A DNA stretch of 56,893 nucleotides from Symsagittifera roscoffensis (taxonomy: Eukaryota > Xenacoelomorpha > Acoela > Convolutidae), in the NCBI RefSeq assembly GCF_963678635.1, contig NW_026971530.1, forward strand, positions 64,001-120,893. The letters run 5' to 3'. Shown here piece by piece: positions 10,420 to 21,710 of the stretch. Made by a program: the position numbers and the translations under genes. How positions within the stretch are numbered: position 1 is the first letter of the stretch; each line of letters starts with the position of its first letter. A model generated the notes under the pieces. The model had not been told where the DNA came from. It did not search any database and was given only the letters and a program-made list of their open reading frames with translations.

Positions 10420-10499
10420 GCTACTATCGCCGAGTGGAGGCTTTGAAATTGAGTTTCAATGGACAGAAGTCCTCCTGGGTTCGAACCCCAGTGGTAGCA
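10420..10499 (+). tRNA. tRNA-Leu-derived pseudogene, D arm deleted
   Basis: Acceptor stem, variable arm and T arm match the first copy exactly, but the D loop and stem are shortened (CGCCGAGTGGAGGC) and the anticodon loop reads AATTGAG, so no UAA anticodon remains. Box B is intact and box A is damaged. Confidence 0.55.
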
Positions 10500-10806
10500 G
10501 AAACTTTTTGGAAATGAGATTACAAAAGCTCATAACACAAAACATTTGATAATTTACCTTTTTGTTCAGTTTCAAAAATGTTTTTCCAAAAAAAAATGGT
10601 TTGCCGCTCTCTAGAAATATCGAAAGAAAACTTGAGTTGTATTATTTCCGTTGATGGGCTAAGAGTTATGACAGTTAAAGAGATCAAGTAATTTTTATGT
10701 ATCCCAATAGTGACATGCCGATCAAATACTGAGAAGGTTTTCTTAACCCTTTTCTGCGAATCTTCTTGCTTTTCAGCAACTAATTTTTGTTAACATGAGA
10801 TATCAA

Positions 10807-10888
10807 GCTACTATGGCCGAGTCGTTAAGGCGTTGCACTTAAGTTCCAATGGACAGACATCCTCCTGGGTTTGAACACCAGTGGTAGA
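10807..10888 (+). tRNA. tRNA-Leu(UAA) copy, probably decaying
   Basis: The anticodon loop CTTAAGT is canonical (U33, UAA). The anticodon stem carries one mismatch, the T stem is CTGGG against CACCA, and the last acceptor base is A instead of C. Box A has a G-to-C change (GAGTCGTTAAGG). Function is doubtful. Confidence 0.5.
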
Positions 10889-11194
10889 ATTAACTTTTTG
10901 GAAGTGAGATTACAAAAGCTCATAACTCAAAACATTTAATACTTTTCCTTTTCGTTCAGTTTCAGAACTGTTTTTCCAAAAAAATTGCTTACCCCTCTCT
11001 AAAAATATCGAAAAAAATTTCGAGCTGTATTGTTTCTGTTGATGGGCTAAGAGTTATGACAGTTAAAGAGATCAAGTAATTTTTATATATCCCAATAGTG
11101 GCATGCCGATCAAATACTTAGAAGATTTTCTTTAAACATTTTTGCGAATCTTCTTGCTTTTCTGCAATCGTGTTTTGGTAAGCTATGAAAGTAA

Positions 11195-11277
11195 ACTACT
11201 ATGGCCGAGTGGTTAAGGCGTTGGACATAGGTTCCACAGGTCCAAATTCCTCCTGTGATCGAACACCAGTGGTAGCA
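11195..11277 (+). tRNA. tRNA-Leu-derived pseudogene
   Basis: The acceptor stem keeps ACTACTA/TGGTAGC (first pair lost) and the D arm is normal. The anticodon loop CATAGGT no longer reads UAA, the variable arm is altered (GGTCCAAATTCC) and box B is mutated (GTGATCGAACACC). Confidence 0.5.
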
Positions 11278-11523
11278 GAAAGTTTTTGAAAATGAGATTA
11301 AAAAAAGCTGATAACTTAACTGTTTTTCCAAAAAAAAATAGTTTGCCGCTCTCAAAAAATATCAAAGGGAAACTTGAGTTGTATTGTTTCTGTTGATGGG
11401 ATAAGAGTTATGACAGTTAAAGAGACCAAATATAAATCCCAAGAGTGGCATGCCGATCAAACACTTGACGTTCTCTCGTTATTTTCATTTCTAGCCATGC
11501 GTTTTTGATGATTACAGCTTCCA

Positions 11524-11595
11524 AGATATTACGGCCGAGTGGTCACCGCGTTGGACGTAAAGTTCGAACACAGAGTTCGAACCCCAGTAACAACA
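11524..11595 (+). tRNA. Terminal, strongly decayed tRNA-like copy
   Basis: Only the D-arm region (CGGCCGAGTGG) and a box-B-like GAGTTCGAACCCC remain. The variable arm is replaced and the acceptor stem barely pairs. It marks the end of the array. Confidence 0.4.
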
Positions 11596-11599
11596 ATCG

Positions 11600-11962
11600 A
11601 AACGTATTATTTGAGAGAAAACGATTTCAATATCATCCTCATTTTCTAAATTATGTGTTTTTGTGTCAAGATTTTAATCAATTTCATCAATATGATGCTC
11701 TTCAAGTTGATAAAAATGTAAACTTCTCAAGTTAAAGGCTATCAAACACAGTGAATCAAAAATCTATCACTGTTACATGCAACCATGAACTGTAAAACTT
11801 CATAATTCAAACAAACAAATTTTTTGTTGGACAGAATGAAAAAAATAATAAGTTTAAATCTTTCTCAGAGAACTCAACGAGTGCAGCAAATTAGTATCCA
11901 CGAACAGTATCATTTGTGCTACTGTTTTTTTTCACTAAACTGAGTGTATATGGTATCGTTAC
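11600..11962. other. Downstream intron sequence of the polycystin-like gene
   Basis: AT-rich sequence following the donor at 11,962/11,961 (minus strand). I see no further coding exon of the polycystin gene down to the tRNA array. Confidence 0.4.
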
Positions 11963-12177
11963 CTTGAATGGCTGTATCATGAATATGGACATGAACATGG
12001 ACACTATCATGGTGACGACCCACTTGGAGATGAGGGCACTGCCCCCCTGGAATGCGATCATGGCCGCGTACATGGAGATGAGCGCAGTGCATGCTTGCAT
12101 GGTGGTGATGGCCAGCAGCCAATCTATGTACACGAAGGAGGCCGGCAACATGAACGGCTGCTTCTTAGGCTTCTTCT
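11963..12177 (-). CDS. Polycystin-1-like exon: membrane pair ending in QPFK
   Basis: The minus-strand exon lies between a TTTCAG acceptor (12,178-12,180) and a GTAACG donor. It encodes a basic lead (KKPKKQPFMLP), two hydrophobic spans (FVYIDWLLAITTMQA, WVVTMIVSMFMSIF) and the ending MIQPFK. The xPxxFVYIxW start and the F-x-x-QP-x-KV end are characteristic of the membrane pair that follows the cytosolic linker in polycystin-1 proteins. It begins with two leftover bases, whereas the upstream linker exon leaves two bases, so the two do not join directly and an unseen small exon is expected between them. Confidence 0.8.
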
Positions 12178-12629
12178 CTGAAACACAACAACCAATCCAA
12201 CTATTTCCACCCACTCTAAACTGAACAACGAAAGTCACCTGAAAACATCTCAATGGGTTGGATTGACTTACCGATTCAAATTAGCCATAAACAGGAGGAA
12301 AAGTGAGAGAGATTAAGGAAACCAAAACACAGAAACTACTGGTACAATTTGTACTTTTATGTTCGATTGATTGCCTAAAATGGTTTGCAAAGTTTTTCTG
12401 CCCTATTCGGCAGTTATGCATCAATCATGCTTGACACCAATACAGTTTCAACATTTTGATTCTATTTAAAAAAGGAAAGTGAGCTGTTTCTGTTTTTCAT
12501 CTTTATTTTAACTTCTCTAGTACCAATTAATGCATAAATTATGAGCAAAGCTACTTTCAGCGTTTTCAGTCACATTTGTTCTGTTTGGCAGCAAAAACAG
12601 CGACCACCACCCCCCCCCCCCTCACGCAC

Positions 12630-12826
12630 CTATCCATCCGAAGCAGCACGAGACAGAAGAACTTGGACTTCCGGAACCTCTCGCAGCAGCTCAAGTCCTT
12701 CGAGTCATCCTGGTCGTCGTCATCGTCGAAACTGAGGTCGGAGTCGCTGGAGGAGCTGTCCAGGATCTCTATCTCGTTCACCACCTCGTCCGGGTCAATC
12801 AGAGGCGCCAGGGTATCTGTCACGAC
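12630..12826 (-). CDS. Polycystin-1-like exon: acidic cytosolic linker
   Basis: The exon lies between a TTTTTCATCAG acceptor and a GTGCGTG donor on the minus strand. It encodes about 65 residues in one open frame: VVTDTLAPLIDPDEVV, an acidic Ser/Asp tract (DSSSSDSDLSFDDDDDQDD), then CCERFRKSKFF. The acidic tract suits the cytosolic linker before the QPFK membrane pair, and orientation and order agree. Family membership is inferred from position, since linkers are poorly conserved in this family. Confidence 0.65.
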
Positions 12827-13421
12827 CTGATGAAAAAGAACACAGAACAGAATACAAACACTTTCTGTTACATCTACAGAAACATATGGTTCTGAAGCTT
12901 TGAGTTCACAAATTCCACTTAAAATACTACAAAAAACACAAGTTAATAAGTTTTTGCGAGCATTACAGCATCCTGATTATGACTTTCAATTGCCAATATC
13001 TCGTTGACTGTTATAAATCTGTTGAGTGTCTGTTGTGCGTTTTATCTGTTGTTACGCTTCTACTCTTAAATGGCCAAACTAAACGAATTGATATTTGTTA
13101 ACTGAAAAAATCGATTGTGTGCAGGTCATGGTCCATTGTTTTTTCAAGTTGCCAGAAAAGTGGAAAAAACTATGAAGTCAAGGACTTCTAAGTTGACTTT
13201 GCAGCTCATTTCCATGAGGTGGTTACCGTACTGACAATAAATGGATTTCACACAGATAATGTAGCAAAGGCCTAAAAAATTGATTTGCATCGATATAAAA
13301 TCGATTTAGTTGGATCCGAAAATGTAGCTTTAAATATCATTTTTAATCAATTCTAAATCGAATTAATTCCATTTTCGTCAAGTTTTTGGTTTCGTTTTCA
13401 CACGGATTTTGACTAAAAAAA
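12827..13421. other. Intron sequence
   Basis: No gene. Contains ATCGATTTA-rich palindromic low-complexity sequence near 13,270-13,450. Confidence 0.4.
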
Positions 13422-14414
13422 GTGAGTTTTAATCAATTTAAATCGATTTTTTTTCAATTTTTTGTGTACCCAATTTAAACACATTTTATAAACTTTCCAT
13501 TCAAATGCTCTCGGTTATCAAACAAAAAAGAAAGTTAAATAAAATTGCGAGGTATTTTTTTTCATTTGATTTTTGCGTTGATGTATTAATATGTAAACTT
13601 ACTGCACCAAAAAATAATTGTTTTGTAAAGAGTGTTTTGATAATATGTTATTTAAGTATCATAGTTGCGCTTAAGCCGTTGTTAAAGAGAAGGTATTTAC
13701 AGAAATTTTGCACAGTTTTTTTTCATACCGCGGATGCCCCTAAATTTGCAAAATTCTTCTTGAGTATAAAAAGCGCTCAAGTTACGTTAACTAATTTTTG
13801 TTGAAGTTTTGATGAACTTCAAAACCTTGGACTATCTTGCAAAAGCCCAATTTATCAAGTTAAAAAGGTAGAAAAGGTTTTTTTTTCTACTGTAAAAACT
13901 CAGTTAGCCCAGTCTAAATCTATTTATGCATCTAAATGGGCTATCAATTTCTATACTGTATAAAATTTGTTTTAAAAATGATTGAAGTCGGTTTTAGTGA
14001 GTTTTAAAGTGAGTTTTAATCAATTTAAATCGATTTTTTTTCCATTTTTTTGTGTACCCAATTTAGACAGATTTTATAAACATCACAATCAAATGCTCTC
14101 GGTTATCAAAAACAAAAAATGAAAACTTAAAAAAATTGCAATGTATTTTTTTCAGTTGATTTTTGCAGTGAAGTATTAATATGTAAACTTACTGCACCAA
14201 AACATAATTGTTTTGTAAAGAGTGTTTTGATGATATGTTATTTAAATATCATAGTTGCGCTAAAGACAGTGTTAAAGAGAAAGTATTTACAGAAATTTTG
14301 CGATTTTTTTTCATACCGCGGATGCCCCTAAATTTGCAAAACTCTTCTTGAATTTTCTTGAGTATAAAAAGCGCTCAAGTTACATTAACTAATTTTTGTT
14401 GAAGTTTTGATGAA
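13422..14414. repeat. Pair of ~400-bp direct repeats
   Basis: 13,422-13,818 and 14,004-14,414 share the same order of blocks: AATCAATTTAAATCGATTTT, GTGTACCCAATTTA, CAAATGCTCTCGGTTATCAAA, CATACCGCGGATGCCCCTAA and AAAAAGCGCTCAAGTTAC. They are diverged by scattered substitutions and short indels. The 99-codon ORF at 13,505 is a by-product, since its frame is not kept in the second copy. Confidence 0.75.
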
Positions 14415-16093
14415 CTGAAATATTCGTTGAACTTTAATTTAGTAGCTTTTTTGATGATTGGAAAAATTTTTGAAAGTGCTCATATTTGAGTTTAAAAAAT
14501 TGAAGATTATAAAAATGTATGATTCAAAGTAACCATTGAACAAAATCAAGTTTCAATTAACGAGTACTTACTTAATTGACGTGAAAGAGTTGAAGTTGAA
14601 CGAAAAAGAAGAATTCTATTAGTATTACTCCAGAGTACTACAAGAAATCACATCCATTTTTCTGTGAGTAGGAAATAGGAAAGGGACAGTTATACAAAAA
14701 AGAAATACAAAAAGAAAATAAAAAGCATTCGTCACACTTAGAAGCAAAGAAGCATTCGAAAAAAAATGGACTGAAATTTTTCGCCAGCAACGCCAATTCT
14801 CTTCTTTGCTACAGTGCTGGTTTATTATATCAAATTGGATCAAAATGAGACATAAAAAGAGGAGAACACAAATTGCCTAAGTTTTCACTAGGGTTTAATT
14901 TGAAGCATTTTTTTTTTACCTCTCAACCAATCTTGTACCCCAAAAATTGGTGATTTTGGCTTTCAAATTAAGCAAAAATTACGCTAAAACTATCAAGAAA
15001 ATGAGAAAGTTATATCAAAAGAAGCCTCTTACAACGCCCAACAATGTTCTAGAATAGTAGAATTTTCAAGCATATGTATAAAAGAAAAGATTTAATAATG
15101 ATAGCCAAAAAAGTCAACTTTACTGTACAAAAAATCATTGCTTAAAATTAAAACAAATACCAAAGGTTTTCTTACAAACTTTAGAAAATTTTACCTATCT
15201 AGAACATTGTTGAACTGTGTAAAATGCTTCTTTTGATATAACGACTTTGACTTTCTGAACAATTAATTAACTTGGTAGTTATAGCGTAATACTTGATTAA
15301 CTAAAAAAAAAACTAACGGTCAATTAAGGATTCCACGACAGCTTAAACTTAATAAACACATGTACTTTTATCTGCTTGAAGATTGCACAAACTGATCCAG
15401 ATTTCGCAAATTTTGTTGCAATTTCCACAAAATTTTTTGCGGATTCCGCAAAGTTGCCTGTTTTTGGAGCAATTTTGAGCAACACATTGTTGTAGCGATT
15501 TGTCCGTCGAATCCAAAACAACAAAAAAGATCAAAGAAAAATAGTAATGTTGCGGATTGCGCAAAAATTCTGTTTTCAGCCTGTTGCGGAATCTGCCTAT
15601 AATTAAAATAAACACTCAACATAATGAACTCAACCTTTTTTGAGAAAAACGCGTTTCAAATTTCAAACTTTGTTTGGATCTTTTAAATCAGGAGTCAACA
15701 ACAATATCAACTAAGCACTTTTGTACGTAGATTTTCTAATAACCGGTAACAACATAATTTGCTATCAGCTAAGTTGGAGTCGGGTAATTCGAATATGTCT
15801 TGTGTTCGAAATTGAGATTTTAATTAAGTATTTATTATTTCAGTTCGGGTGTCTGAGGTATTTTGCCAAAGACCCGGAAGAACAAATCCCGTTGACAATT
15901 TCCCAGCCGACCTAAGGGTCCGAGAAGTTCCATCCAAACAAAAAATACATTCAGTGGTTAAGCGCATACGAATATTGTTCCTTGTAACGCTTTCCCCCAT
16001 TTTACAAGGAAGGGTCTAAATTGAACATATTCAAGAAATCGTAGAAACGACAACAAATATACAAACATGTTCAGATCTTTCAGTTTTTTGGAC

Positions 16094-16224
16094 GTTTTTG
16101 GCCTCTTTTTGGTTTCCGCAAGACTCCGTTGCGGACGAGCCTTGCTTGAGGGAACTCTTGCCCGAAGAGAGGCTTCGGTGCTCGGATGCTTCGGAGGATC
16201 GACCACTCGCGTTCCATTTCTTCT
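16094..16224 (-). CDS. Candidate linker exon B, copy 1
   Basis: Older copy with one Trp-to-Leu change in the preferred frame and otherwise silent differences. It lies downstream of the exon A copy whose donor is lost, so its use is doubtful. Confidence 0.25.
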
Positions 16225-16717
16225 CTGCCTCTTCAAGCGGACCTGTTTTCATTGGCAGATATTTGAGCCCAGGGATGTTCAATACTTAAGTGTCCGTTAC
16301 TCAAATACTTACAACAGTATTTACAATCGTAATCTTTTTAAACGCATTTCAATTATCATTTAAAAGTGACAAATGATCATAAAAACAAATAATCAAACAA
16401 AAAGTGACAAATAATCATGAAAACCATTGATACGTTTGATATTATATAGGAAAAATGTCAAAAAGACCTCCATCTCAGTCACAATTACATCAAAAAAGCG
16501 TTGTAACTTTTGCAACGACACAATACACTTTATATTGCGTTTACCGTGAACGTTTACTTTCAATTCCTACTTTTCATCCTAATTTGGCATTGAAGTTTTT
16601 TCGATCAAGCCAACGTGGTTCGTTTGAATCTTTGTTAAATTTGTTTTTCATATTATCCAGTGGAACATCCCTGATTGTGGGGCAATCAACTCGTCTCGCT
16701 TCCCAGGAATCACTCCC

Positions 16718-16820
16718 AGGTGTTCAGCCATCTGCAGCTTCTTCAGTCTTTCCTGTCTTTTGCGCTCCTCCCGATTTCTTCTTTGAGCCGCATTTTCAAA
16801 TTCTTCCTCGGCGTCCAAAT
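16718..16820 (-). pseudogene. Polycystin-1-like linker exon A, copy 1, donor lost
   Basis: Same 103-nt exon with one Lys-to-Gln change. The acceptor is CTGAAG and still usable, but the donor GTGAGT has become GGGAGT. Without that donor the frame reads on for about 25 codons (HLGVIPGKRDEL) to a stop. This copy is probably no longer spliced normally. Confidence 0.5.
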
Positions 16821-17059
16821 CTTCAGAAAAAAAACATGCACAAATATTAAATTTGAAAGCATAAAAATATCAAGATTTTTCTTCCAGAAAAAAAAATCAA
16901 GGCTCACGACCAGCTGAAATTTTTCTTGGGGGGAAGGGTGGCGGTTTTTCGAGAAAAAAAAATGAAAATTTTTTGGATCTGTTTTTAGGTCAAGTAATTT
17001 CTGATTTTCCAAATTCTCTGAAATTACTATGAGGACCCTATTTTGTCAAAAATTTTCTG

Positions 17060-17556
17060 TTTCGCAGGCTGGGGCACATCTAGGGTTTTCTCGGTGGGGG
17101 GGGGCTGATTTTCGAAAAATTTACGAAAACTTTGTCGACAGTAGCGGATTTAGGGACGGGGAAAGGGGCGGACGCCTCCCCTCTCAGGGATTAGACCCCC
17201 TGCCGACCCAAAGGTCCCCCTTTGGACTATTTTGAGACATCCATTTTTGGCTGCCTAACCCTAAAGTGTTTCTTAAGGCGCCTTTGGCGCCAACATATAC
17301 TAATTTTTGACGGGGGTGCAAGCGCCGAAAAAACGCAATTTTTTGGTCAAAAACTTTTTCCAAAAAGTGCTTAAAAACGCCTTTTTGGCATGTTTTTTCA
17401 AAGAAGTTGCCTGCCGCGCAGAAAATTTGGTCAAAATGTTGCCTTTATAGTGATTTTGGAGAGCTCAGAAAATCAATTTGGTCGACCTAAAAAAAGGTTG
17501 ACCAAAATTTTCGAAATTTTTTTGAAAATCCGCCCCCTCTCGAGAAAATCCTAGAT
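17060..17556 (+). mobile_element. hAT-like MITE remnant inside the duplicated block
   Basis: Same family as the element at 38,216-39,076: TAGGGTTTTCTCGG-type left part, GGGGCGGACGCC, GGCGCCAACATATACT, GAGAGCTCAGAAAATC and the right end GAGAAAATCCTAGAT. Both termini have decayed (no CAGGGG). It was duplicated with the block, so it predates the duplication. Confidence 0.65.
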
Positions 17557-19689
17557 GCATTGACACTCAATGACAGTTTTCTCAGTCATACTTAGTGGCA
17601 AGACAAACTTTGGATCGACAGAACTAAGTAAAAAGAGCAATCTGCCGATTGAGAGCAGAGATTGCATGCAAATGTGATTTATTAGGCGGCCTTGAAGTAC
17701 AAATTCTGACTGAAAAAATTAACTTATGCTTGTAAAAATTTTCTAATTAGATTTAATACAATTTATCTACAATGGAAAGTGCCAAAAAGGAGCCATTAAG
17801 CCCATCACGGAGATACGTTGCCCTGTCGCTGCATTTAAAAAACTTGTTTTTTCTTTCACAAATTTTGCTCTACTTAATTAATTTAGTCTGTCCAAACTCA
17901 TTGCAGATCTTTTTATTTTTAACATCTCAATTTGCAAAATTTTTTTTGAATTTTCTTGAGTATAAAAAGCGCTCAAGTTACATTAACTAATTTTTGTTGA
18001 AGTTTTGATGAACTGAAATATTCGTTGAACTTTAATTTAGTAGCTTGTTTGATGATTGGAAAATTTTTTGAAAGTGCTCATATTTGAGTTTAAAAAATTG
18101 AAGATTATGAAAATGTAACATTCAATGTAACTATTGAACAAAATCAAGTTTCAGTTAACGAGTACTTACTTAATTGACGTGAAAGAGTTGAAGTTGAATG
18201 AAAAAGAAGAACTCTATTAGTATTACTCCAGAGTACTACAAGAAATCATATCCATTTTTTTGTGAGTAGGAAATAGGAAAGGGACAGTTATACAAAAAAG
18301 AAATACAAAAACAAATTAAAAAGCATTCGTCACACTTAGAAGCAAAGGAGCATTCGAAAAAAAAATGGACTGAAATTTTTCGCGAGCAACGCCAATTCTC
18401 TTCTTTGCTACAGTGCTGGTTTTTTATATCAAAATGGATCAAAATGAGACATAAAATGAGGAGAACACAAATTGCCTAAGTTTTCACTATGGTTTAATTT
18501 GAAGCATTTTTTTTACCTCTCAACCAATCTGTTACCCCAAAAATTGGCGATTTTGTCTTTCAAATTAAGCAAAAATTACGCTAAAACTATCAAGAAAATG
18601 AGAAAGTTATATCAAAAGAAGCCTCTTACAACGCCCAACAATGTTCTAGAATTGTAGAATTTTCAAGCATATGTATAAAAGAAAAGATTTAATATTGATA
18701 GCCAAAAAATTCAATTTTACTGTACAAAAAATCTTTGCTTAAAATTAAAATAAATGCCAAAGGTTTTTTTACAAACTTTAGAAAGTTTTACCTATCTAGA
18801 GCATTGTTGAACTGTGTAAAATGCTTCTTTTGATATAACGACTTTGACTTTCTGAACAATTAATTAACTTGGTAGTTATAGCGTAATACTTGATTAACTA
18901 AAAAAAAACTAACGGTCAATTAAGGATTCCACGACAGCTTAAACTTAATAAACACATGTACTTTTATCTGTTTGTAGATTGCACAAACTGATCCAGATTT
19001 CGCAAATTTTGTTGCAATTTCTACAAAATTTTTTGCGGATTCCGCAAAATTGCCTGTTTTTGGAGCAATTTTGAGCAACACATTGTTGTAGCGATTTGTC
19101 CGTCGAATCCAAAACAACAAAAAAGATCAAAGAAAAATAGTAATGTTGCGGATTGCGCGAAAATTCTATTTTTAGCCTGTTGCGGAATCTGCTTATAATT
19201 AAAAAAATACTCAACGTAATAAACTTAACCTTTTTTGAGAAAAACGCGTTTCAAATTTCAAACTTTGTTTGGATCTTTTAAATCAGGAGTCAACAACAAT
19301 ATCAACTAAGCACTTTTGTACGTAGATTTTCTAATAACCGGTAACATCATAATTTGCTATCAGCTAAGTTGGAGTCGGGTAATTCGAAAATGTCTTGTGT
19401 TCGAAATTGAGATTTTAATTAAGTAATTATTATTTCAGTTCGGATGTCTGAGGTCTTTTGCCATAGACCCGGAAGAACAAATCCCGTTGACAATTTCCCA
19501 GCCGACCTAAGGGTCCGAGAAGTTCCATCCAAACAAAAAATACATTCAGTGGTTAAGCGCATACGAATATTGTTCCTTGTAACGCTTTCCCCCATTTTAC
19601 AAGGAAGGGTCTAAATTAAACAATATTCAGGAAATGGTAGAAATGACAGCAAATATACAAACATGTTCAGCTCTTTCATTTAATTGGAC

Positions 19690-19820
19690 GTTTTTGGCCT
19701 CTTTTCGGTTTCCGCCAGACTCCGTTGCGGACGAGCCTTGCTTGAGGGAACTCTTGCCCGAAGAGAGGCTTTGGTGCTCGGATGCTTCGGAGGATCGACC
19801 ACTCGCGTTCCATTTCTTCT
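19690..19820 (-). CDS. Candidate linker exon B, copy 2
   Basis: Same sequence and boundaries as the copy at 21,580-21,710. A longer overlapping frame (SGRSSEASEH, Ser-rich, 19,627-19,878) is also open but changes its amino acid at all three copy-1/copy-2 differences. Confidence 0.35.
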
Positions 19821-20313
19821 CTGCCTCTTCAAGCGGACCTGTTTTCATTGGCAGATATTTGAGCCCAGGGATGTTCAATACTTAAGTGTCCGTTACTCAA
19901 ATACTTACAACAGTATTTACAATCGTAATCTTTTTAAACTCATTTCAATTATCATTTAAAAGTGACAAATGATCATAAAAACAAATAATCAAACAAAAAG
20001 TGACAAATAATCATGAAAACCATTGATACGTTTGATATTATATAGGAAAAATGTCAAAAAGACCTCCATCTCAGTCACAATTACATCAAAAAAGCGTTGT
20101 AACTTTTGCAACGACACAATACACTTTATATTGCGTTTACCGTGAACGTTTACTTTCAATTCCTACTTTTCATCCTAATTTGGCATTGAAGTTTTTTCGA
20201 TCAAGCCAACGTGGTTCGTTTGAATCTTTGTTAAATTTGTTTTTCATATTATCAAGTGGAACATCCCTGATTGTGGGGCAATCAACTCGTCTCGCTTCCC
20301 AGGAATCACTCAC

Positions 20314-20416
20314 AGGTGTTCAGCCATCTGCAGCTTTTTCAGTCTTTCCTGTCTTTTGCGCTCCTCCCGATTTCTTCTTTTAGCCGCATTTTCAAATTCT
20401 TCCTCGGCGTCCAAAT
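20314..20416 (-). CDS. Polycystin-1-like linker exon A, copy 2
   Basis: Identical to copy 3, including the CTGCAG acceptor and the GTGAGT donor. It enters in phase 1 and leaves in phase 2, so splicing it directly after copy 3 would break the frame. It can be used only as an alternative to copy 3 or after another exon that restores phase 1. Confidence 0.6.
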
Positions 20417-20659
20417 CTGCAGAAAAAAAACATGCACAAAATCAAATTTGAAAGCATAAAAATATCAAGATTTTTCTTCCAGAAAAAAAAACAAGGCTCA
20501 CGACCAGCTGAAATTTTTCTTGGGGGTAAGGGTGGCGGTTTTTCGAGAAAAAAAATGAAAATTTTTTGGATCTGTTTTTAGGTCAAGTAATTTCTGATTT
20601 TCCGAGTTCTCTGAAATTACTATGAGGACCCTATTTTACCAAAAAATTTCTGTTTCGCA

Positions 20660-21152
20660 GGCTGGGGCACATCTAGGGTTTTCTCGGTGGGGGGGGGGGG
20701 GCTGATTTTCGAAAAATTTACGAAAACTTTGTCGACAGTAGCGGATTTAGGGACGGGGAAAGGGGCGGACGCCTCCCCTCTCAGGAATTCGACTCCCTGC
20801 CGACCCAAAGGTCCCCCTTTGTACTATTTTGAGACATCCATTTTTGGCTGCCTAACCCTAAAGTGTTTCTAAAGGCACCTTTGGCGCCAACATATACTAA
20901 TTTTTGACGGGGGTGCAAGCGCCGAAAAAACGCAATTTTTTGATCAAAAATTTTTTCCAAAAAGTGCTTAAAAACGCCTTTTTGGCATGTTTTTTTCAAA
21001 GAAGTTGCCTGCCGCGCAGAAAATTTGGTCAAAATGTTGCATTTATAGTGATTTTGGAGAGCTCAGAAAATCAATTTGGTCGACCTATAAAAATGTCGAC
21101 AAAATTTTCGAAATTTTTTTTAAAATCCGCCCCATCTCGAGAAAATCCTAGA
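20660..21152 (+). mobile_element. hAT-like MITE remnant, second duplicated copy
   Basis: Corresponds to 17,060-17,556 with a longer poly-G run at 20,689-20,700. Terminal inverted repeats are decayed as in the first copy. Confidence 0.65.
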
Positions 21153-21579
21153 TGCATTGACACTCAATGACAGTAAACTCAGTTATACTTAGTGGCAAGA
21201 CAAACTTTGGACCGACAGAACTAATTAAAAAGAGCAATCTGCCGATTGAGAGCAGAGATTGCATGCAAATGTGATTTATTAGGCGGCCTTGACGTACAAA
21301 TTATGACTGAAAAAATTAACTTATGCTTGTAAAAATCTTCTTATTAGATTTAATACAATTCATCCACAATGGAAAGTGCCAAAAAGGATCCGTTAAGCCC
21401 ATCACGGAGAAGTTCCATCCAAACAAAAAATACATTCAGTGGTTAAGCGCATACGAATATTGTTCCTTGTAACGCTTTCCCCCATTTTACAAGGAAGGGT
21501 CTAAATTAAACAATATTCAGGAAATGGTAGAAATGACAGCAAATATACAAACATGTTCAGCTCTTTCATTTAATTGGAC

Positions 21580-21710
21580 GTTTTTGGCCTCTTTTCGGTT
21601 TCCGCCAGACTCCGTTGCGGACGAGCCTTGCTTGAGGGAACTCTTGCCCGAAGAGAGGCTTTGGTGCTCGGATGCTTCGGAGGATCGACCACTCGCGTTC
21701 CATTTCTTCT
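21580..21710 (-). CDS. Candidate linker exon B, copy 3
   Basis: Open frame of 43 codons on the minus strand (EEMEREWSILRSIRAPKPLF to KPKRGQK) between a GAGGCAG acceptor and a weak GTCCAA donor. Entry phase fits exon A, and the exit is phase 1, which would make A plus B a symmetric 234-nt cassette. Of three differences between copies 1 and 2, two are synonymous in this frame and at most one in either other frame. The acceptor lacks a good pyrimidine tract, so the boundaries are uncertain. Confidence 0.35.

Larger units (their letters stand above)
9636..11595 (+). repeat. Tandem array of a ~390-bp unit, each with a tRNA-Leu(UAA) copy
   Basis: Six tRNA-like copies start at 9,636, 10,032, 10,420, 10,807, 11,195 and about 11,524, so the spacing is 396, 388, 387, 388 and 329 bases. 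The DNA between them is also repeated. Each spacer carries a CTCATAACACAAAACATTT-like block, a TTTGCC-CTCTC block, GATGGGCTAAGAGTTATGA and a GGCATGCCGATCAAA block in the same order. The array therefore grew by tandem duplication of a tRNA gene together with its flank, not by separate insertions. Confidence 0.8.
14351..21410. repeat. Large tandem duplication, ~3.6-kb unit, two copies
   Basis: The segment beginning AATTTTCTTGAGTATAAAA at 14,351 recurs at 17,949. From there the two copies run parallel, for example TTCTAGAAT near 15,050 and 18,650, CCGACCTAAGGG near 15,910 and 19,505, and the linker exons at 16.1-16.8 and 19.7-20.4 kb. Differences are a few percent. The first copy ends at about 17,948 and the second runs to 21,410, where a further, younger duplication starts. 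Confidence 0.85.

Noticed and set aside
11916-12224. 102-codon + strand ORF over the QPFK exon
   Set aside because: Shadow of the minus-strand polycystin exon, which has clear family motifs and splice sites.
12541-12830. Ser/Pro/Arg-rich + strand ORFs
   Set aside because: Antisense of the acidic Ser/Asp linker exon; composition is the mirror of that exon.
15858-15915. Possible + strand exon ending DPEEQIPLTISQPT after a TTATTTCAG acceptor, also at 19,439
   Set aside because: It is open but very short, both copies carry amino-acid changing differences, and no partner exon on the + strand was found.
16455-16850. ORF beginning MSKRPPSQSQLHQ, present in three duplicated copies
   Set aside because: It runs antisense over linker exon A, differs in length between copies (a stop appears in copies 2 and 3), and its conservation is explained by recent DNA duplication.
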